Source: Spirochaetota bacterium (GTDB taxonomy: Bacteria; Spirochaetota; GWE2-31-10). Taken from it: 35,364 bases of DNA. The notes under the pieces are model-generated. The model saw only the letters and a list, made by a program, of their open reading frames with translations, searched no databases and was not told where the DNA came from. Below are positions 32,825 through 35,364 of this stretch, piece after piece (position 1 is the stretch's first letter; every line of letters begins with the position of its first letter). The position numbers and the translations under genes were made by a program. The DNA lies in contig JAKSBL010000060.1 in NCBI GenBank assembly GCA_022361115.1, positions 1 to 35,364 on the forward strand, given 5' to 3'.

Positions 32825-35326
32825 TTAGACTTCCATTTCTTCTGCTAAATTATTTAAATAATGATGGATATTGTCCAGCTTTTTCTTTTCCTTCTCTGTC
32901 CAGGCTTTAATATCAAACTCAAAAAGGATTTCCAAAGAGTTAAGATTTTCTTCAATAGCAGTAAAAAAATCATACTCTAAATAATAATCATAGGTATCCT
33001 CTCCCAAATAACGAAGAGTCAAAAAACCTGCTTTCTTATTCTTTCTGGTACGTGCAGTAGGCCGGATGAGATTTGGTAAATAGCGATAAATGGTTGTCCA
33101 ATCATCAGGATAAAGTAAAAGTTGATTTCTAGGCCAGTCAAAATTCATTCCCTGGTCCAGATTAATCTTATCGAAATACTTTAAAAGAGAAGTAAAGTTG
33201 TCCTTTAAGATGATATAGTCTTTGTAAACCAATCGAGCTGAAATTTTACCAAAATCCATTCTCATGATTTTCGTTTTTCTATTCTGTAGCTGAATGATGA
33301 TTTGATAGGGCACATGAACCAAGCGTTCCTTTTTTATTTGAACCACATCAAAATATTTATCCAACACTTCAATCCGATCGGGTATTGTTTCTTTGGCTGG
33401 CCGTTTAGTGGTAGTCACAGCCACTACTTTACGAGGTTCTTTTTTGCTCGTAATTTGTTTATATTCATCAACAAAACAGGTTTTCACAATTTTTTCTGGA
33501 ACCATAACTGCGGTCCGTACATAAGTTCGGCCTGTATTAACGATTTCACCTCCAACAATCCAATCATGAGATTCTCCAAAGAGAAAAGATCCGGGATGAA
33601 TCCGAATATCCTGTTCAGTTGGAGAACGATAACTATTTCTTTTCTTATTCTCCTTTTTACACATATACTGACGGAGGCCGGCACTGATACAAATGGCAAT
33701 TTTATTATAATCAAACCCATCTTTGATTGGATAATTTCGGTCTATTACCATATCACAAAGCTGATGGTGAATTTTAACAATTTCGTTCATTGCTCTAGTA
33801 TCTAAATAATATTTTTTACAAAACAATTCCCGATCATTGCTATTCACATACTTATAAAAAACATTGAGCCAGGTAAAAAAATCTCCCCCCTTTGAACTTA
33901 ATTTTCGTTGTGCCTGACGACTTTCGATTTCTTCTCCTTTGGGGTAAAGAAAGGGAGTTTTTGTAGATAAAAAAGAGATTATAATTAATATTTTATTAGC
34001 CACTTGTGGATAATTAGTTAAAGCTTCAAAAAGAATTCGAGAGTGACGGGGACTCAGAGGAAAATCTACCATCATTTTGCCCATTTGAGTTAATTTGTTT
34101 TCTTCCAGGGCATTGAGGGAGTTTAGTGTTTCAATAGCAGAATAAACTGCTCCTCGATTAGGAGGAGAAATAAAATCAAATTCTGTATAATGGGTAATTC
34201 CTAAATCAGCCATTCTTAAAACGACTTCTGATAAATCAGTCCTGTATATTTCTTCTTTAGTAAACTCCTCACGAGCTTGGTAATCTTCTTCACTAAATAA
34301 ACGGTAAACTATTCCAGGAGCAGTTCTACCAGCCCGGCCAGAGCGCTGGTTACAAGATGCTTGAGAAATCATTTTTGTTTCTAAAAAGGAAGTAAAAGTT
34401 CGTGGATTATAATAATTCATCTTACAGAAACCAGGATCAATTACATGAATAATTCCATCAATGGTAATAGAAGTTTCTGCAATATTTGTAGCTACTACTA
34501 CTTTACGTTTGCCAGGAAAATCATGAAATACCCGGTTTTGTTCTTCCGGCGCTAAGCGAGCATAAATAGGTAAAACCGCTAATTTATATTTTTGATTAAC
34601 AGCTAATAATTCTAATTCTCGACAACAGGTTTTTATTATTTCCTCACCAGTCAAAAAGACTAAGACATCACCTTCAATTTTCTGGTGTTCTAAACGATCA
34701 ACAATCTGAACAATTCTTTCAATAATTTCATCAAAATCCCCTTTTTTATTGAGAGGAAGATATTTGATCTCCACTGGATAAGGTTTTGTCTCAACAGAAA
34801 TGATGGGAGCATCATGAAAGTATTGACTAAATAGGGGAGCATTAATAGTTGCAGAAGAAATGACTACTTTTAAGTCAGAACGCTCTTTTAAAATTTCTTT
34901 GAGTAATCCTAAAATAAAATCAATATTTAAACTTCGTTCATGTGCTTCATCAATCATCATAATAGAATACTTCTTTAGCAGAGGATCAGAGCGTAGTTCC
35001 TCTAACAATATTCCATCAGTCATGATTTTTATTTTAGTCTGTTCACTTGTATAATCGTCAAAACGGATTTTATAACCTACTAATTGACTTAACTGAGTGT
35101 TCATCTCTTCCGCTATTCGACTACTGACACCCATAGCAGCAATTCGGCGGGGTTGGGTAACTCCAATTAATCCCCAATTGTCCAATCCAGCTTCATAGAT
35201 AATTTGCGGTATTTGTGTTGTTTTACCAGACCCAGTAGGAGCTTCCACAACAATGACTTGATGTTTCTTTAAAGATCCAATAATAGTATCTTTGTATTGA
35301 TTGATGGCTAATAGTTCTTTTTGCAT
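32825..35326 (-). CDS. hrpA: DEAH-box ATP-dependent RNA helicase, HrpA-like (5' end near window edge)
   Basis: About 833 residues. Motifs: APTGSGKTTQ (Walker A), MMIDEAHERS (DEAH), VISSATI, VVATNIAETS and CNQRSGRAGRTAPG, then the winged-helix/ratchet (HA2) domain and a C-terminal OB-fold-like domain. The short form matches Borrelia HrpA (about 820 residues) rather than the 1300-residue E. coli enzyme. It unwinds RNA, with roles in ribosome or mRNA handling. The frame is open to the window end, so the true start could be upstream; the ATG at 35326 gives a family-like N-terminus but GAGG is only two bases before it. First gene of an operon with rluA. Confidence 0.92.
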   Translation of the reverse strand: MQKELLAINQYKDTIIGSLKKHQVIVVEAPTGSGKTTQIPQIIYEAGLDNWGLIGVTQPRRIAAMGVSSRIAEEMNTQLSQLVGYKIRFDDYTSEQTKIKIMTDGILLEELRSDPLLKKYSIMMIDEAHERSLNIDFILGLLKEILKERSDLKVVISSATINAPLFSQYFHDAPIISVETKPYPVEIKYLPLNKKGDFDEIIERIVQIVDRLEHQKIEGDVLVFLTGEEIIKTCCRELELLAVNQKYKLAVLPIYARLAPEEQNRVFHDFPGKRKVVVATNIAETSITIDGIIHVIDPGFCKMNYYNPRTFTSFLETKMISQASCNQRSGRAGRTAPGIVYRLFSEEDYQAREEFTKEEIYRTDLSEVVLRMADLGITHYTEFDFISPPNRGAVYSAIETLNSLNALEENKLTQMGKMMVDFPLSPRHSRILFEALTNYPQVANKILIIISFLSTKTPFLYPKGEEIESRQAQRKLSSKGGDFFTWLNVFYKYVNSNDRELFCKKYYLDTRAMNEIVKIHHQLCDMVIDRNYPIKDGFDYNKIAICISAGLRQYMCKKENKKRNSYRSPTEQDIRIHPGSFLFGESHDWIVGGEIVNTGRTYVRTAVMVPEKIVKTCFVDEYKQITSKKEPRKVVAVTTTKRPAKETIPDRIEVLDKYFDVVQIKKERLVHVPYQIIIQLQNRKTKIMRMDFGKISARLVYKDYIILKDNFTSLLKYFDKINLDQGMNFDWPRNQLLLYPDDWTTIYRYLPNLIRPTARTRKNKKAGFLTLRYLGEDTYDYYLEYDFFTAIEENLNSLEILFEFDIKAWTEKEKKKLDNIHHYLNNLAEEMEV

Positions 35327-35364
35327 ATCCTCACTATAGCTGATAAACAAAAAAAGCAAAAGGT

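Noticed and set aside
33302-33805. 167-aa plus-strand ORF opposite the helicase
   Set aside because: Complementary-strand shadow of the conserved helicase gene; no ribosome site or domain.
1-35364. CRISPR arrays, tRNA or rRNA genes, intact insertion sequences
   Set aside because: No regularly spaced repeats, no tRNA-like cloverleaf or rRNA core sequences, and no transposase were found on reading both strands.

Overview
The window looks like a chromosomal segment of a low-G+C (roughly one third, judged by eye), motile spirochaete-like bacterium. The best clues are a CheY that reads like Borrelia CheY3 followed by a CheX phosphatase, a short (about 830 aa) HrpA-type DEAH helicase, a TGS/ThrRS-like nucleoside kinase, a second-type EF-G, SUMF1-like and PilZ/HDOD signalling proteins. 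The phylum call is an inference from these families. No rRNA, tRNA, CRISPR array or intact insertion sequence was found.

Layout. 1-504: 3' end of a GH13 alpha-amylase-family gene. 671-1495: exported SUMF1-like protein. 1743-2633: cheY-cheX operon. 2713-3996: glyA, closed by a strong bidirectional terminator and facing an M32 carboxypeptidase. 5943-8954: EF-G paralogue and PilZ-like protein. 8972-10447 (minus): GHKL-HDOD protein. 10650-11449: ferritin-like gene broken by one in-frame TAG, overlapping cutA. 11446-14257 (minus): nitroreductase, diaminopropionate ammonia-lyase and a small membrane protein. 14606-16017: Nif3-like and YcxB-like genes. 16038-17042 (minus): HtrA-like protease without a signal sequence. 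17239-18054: solute-binding lipoprotein. 18085-19808 (minus): response regulator, HAD phosphatase and GNAT, probably one operon. 20217-21569 (minus): aspartate kinase, with an odd segment downstream.

The most unusual part is 21818-27986. First comes a 1247-aa protein in which two tandem TrmO/TsaA-type tRNA methyltransferase domains are fused in front of a complete two-ATPase UvrA-like protein. Facing it is a three-gene operon: an ECF sigma factor, a soluble zinc-finger anti-sigma factor, and a protein with two SpoA (FliN/FliM C-terminal) domains followed by a FliM middle domain, so the FliM order is reversed. An ECF-type promoter (TGAAAC-N16-CGTTTA) precedes the sigma gene and suggests autoregulation. 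Together these look like a transcriptional switch linked to a flagellar-motor-switch-like protein, which I do not recognise as a described system.

28060-35326: a TetR regulator divergent from the nucleoside kinase, with a near-perfect operator palindrome and a second half-site at the kinase -10 box; then a GNAT, an unknown helical protein, and a helicase-pseudouridine synthase operon reaching the window edge.

Functionally the region mixes chemotaxis and signalling (CheY, CheX, PilZ, HDOD, receiver, FliM/FliN-like), translation and RNA maintenance (EF-G, TrmO-UvrA, HrpA, RluA), and amino-acid metabolism (GlyA, aspartate kinase, DpaL). Many start codons in the ORF track were moved downstream where a clear Shine-Dalgarno sequence decides the start.
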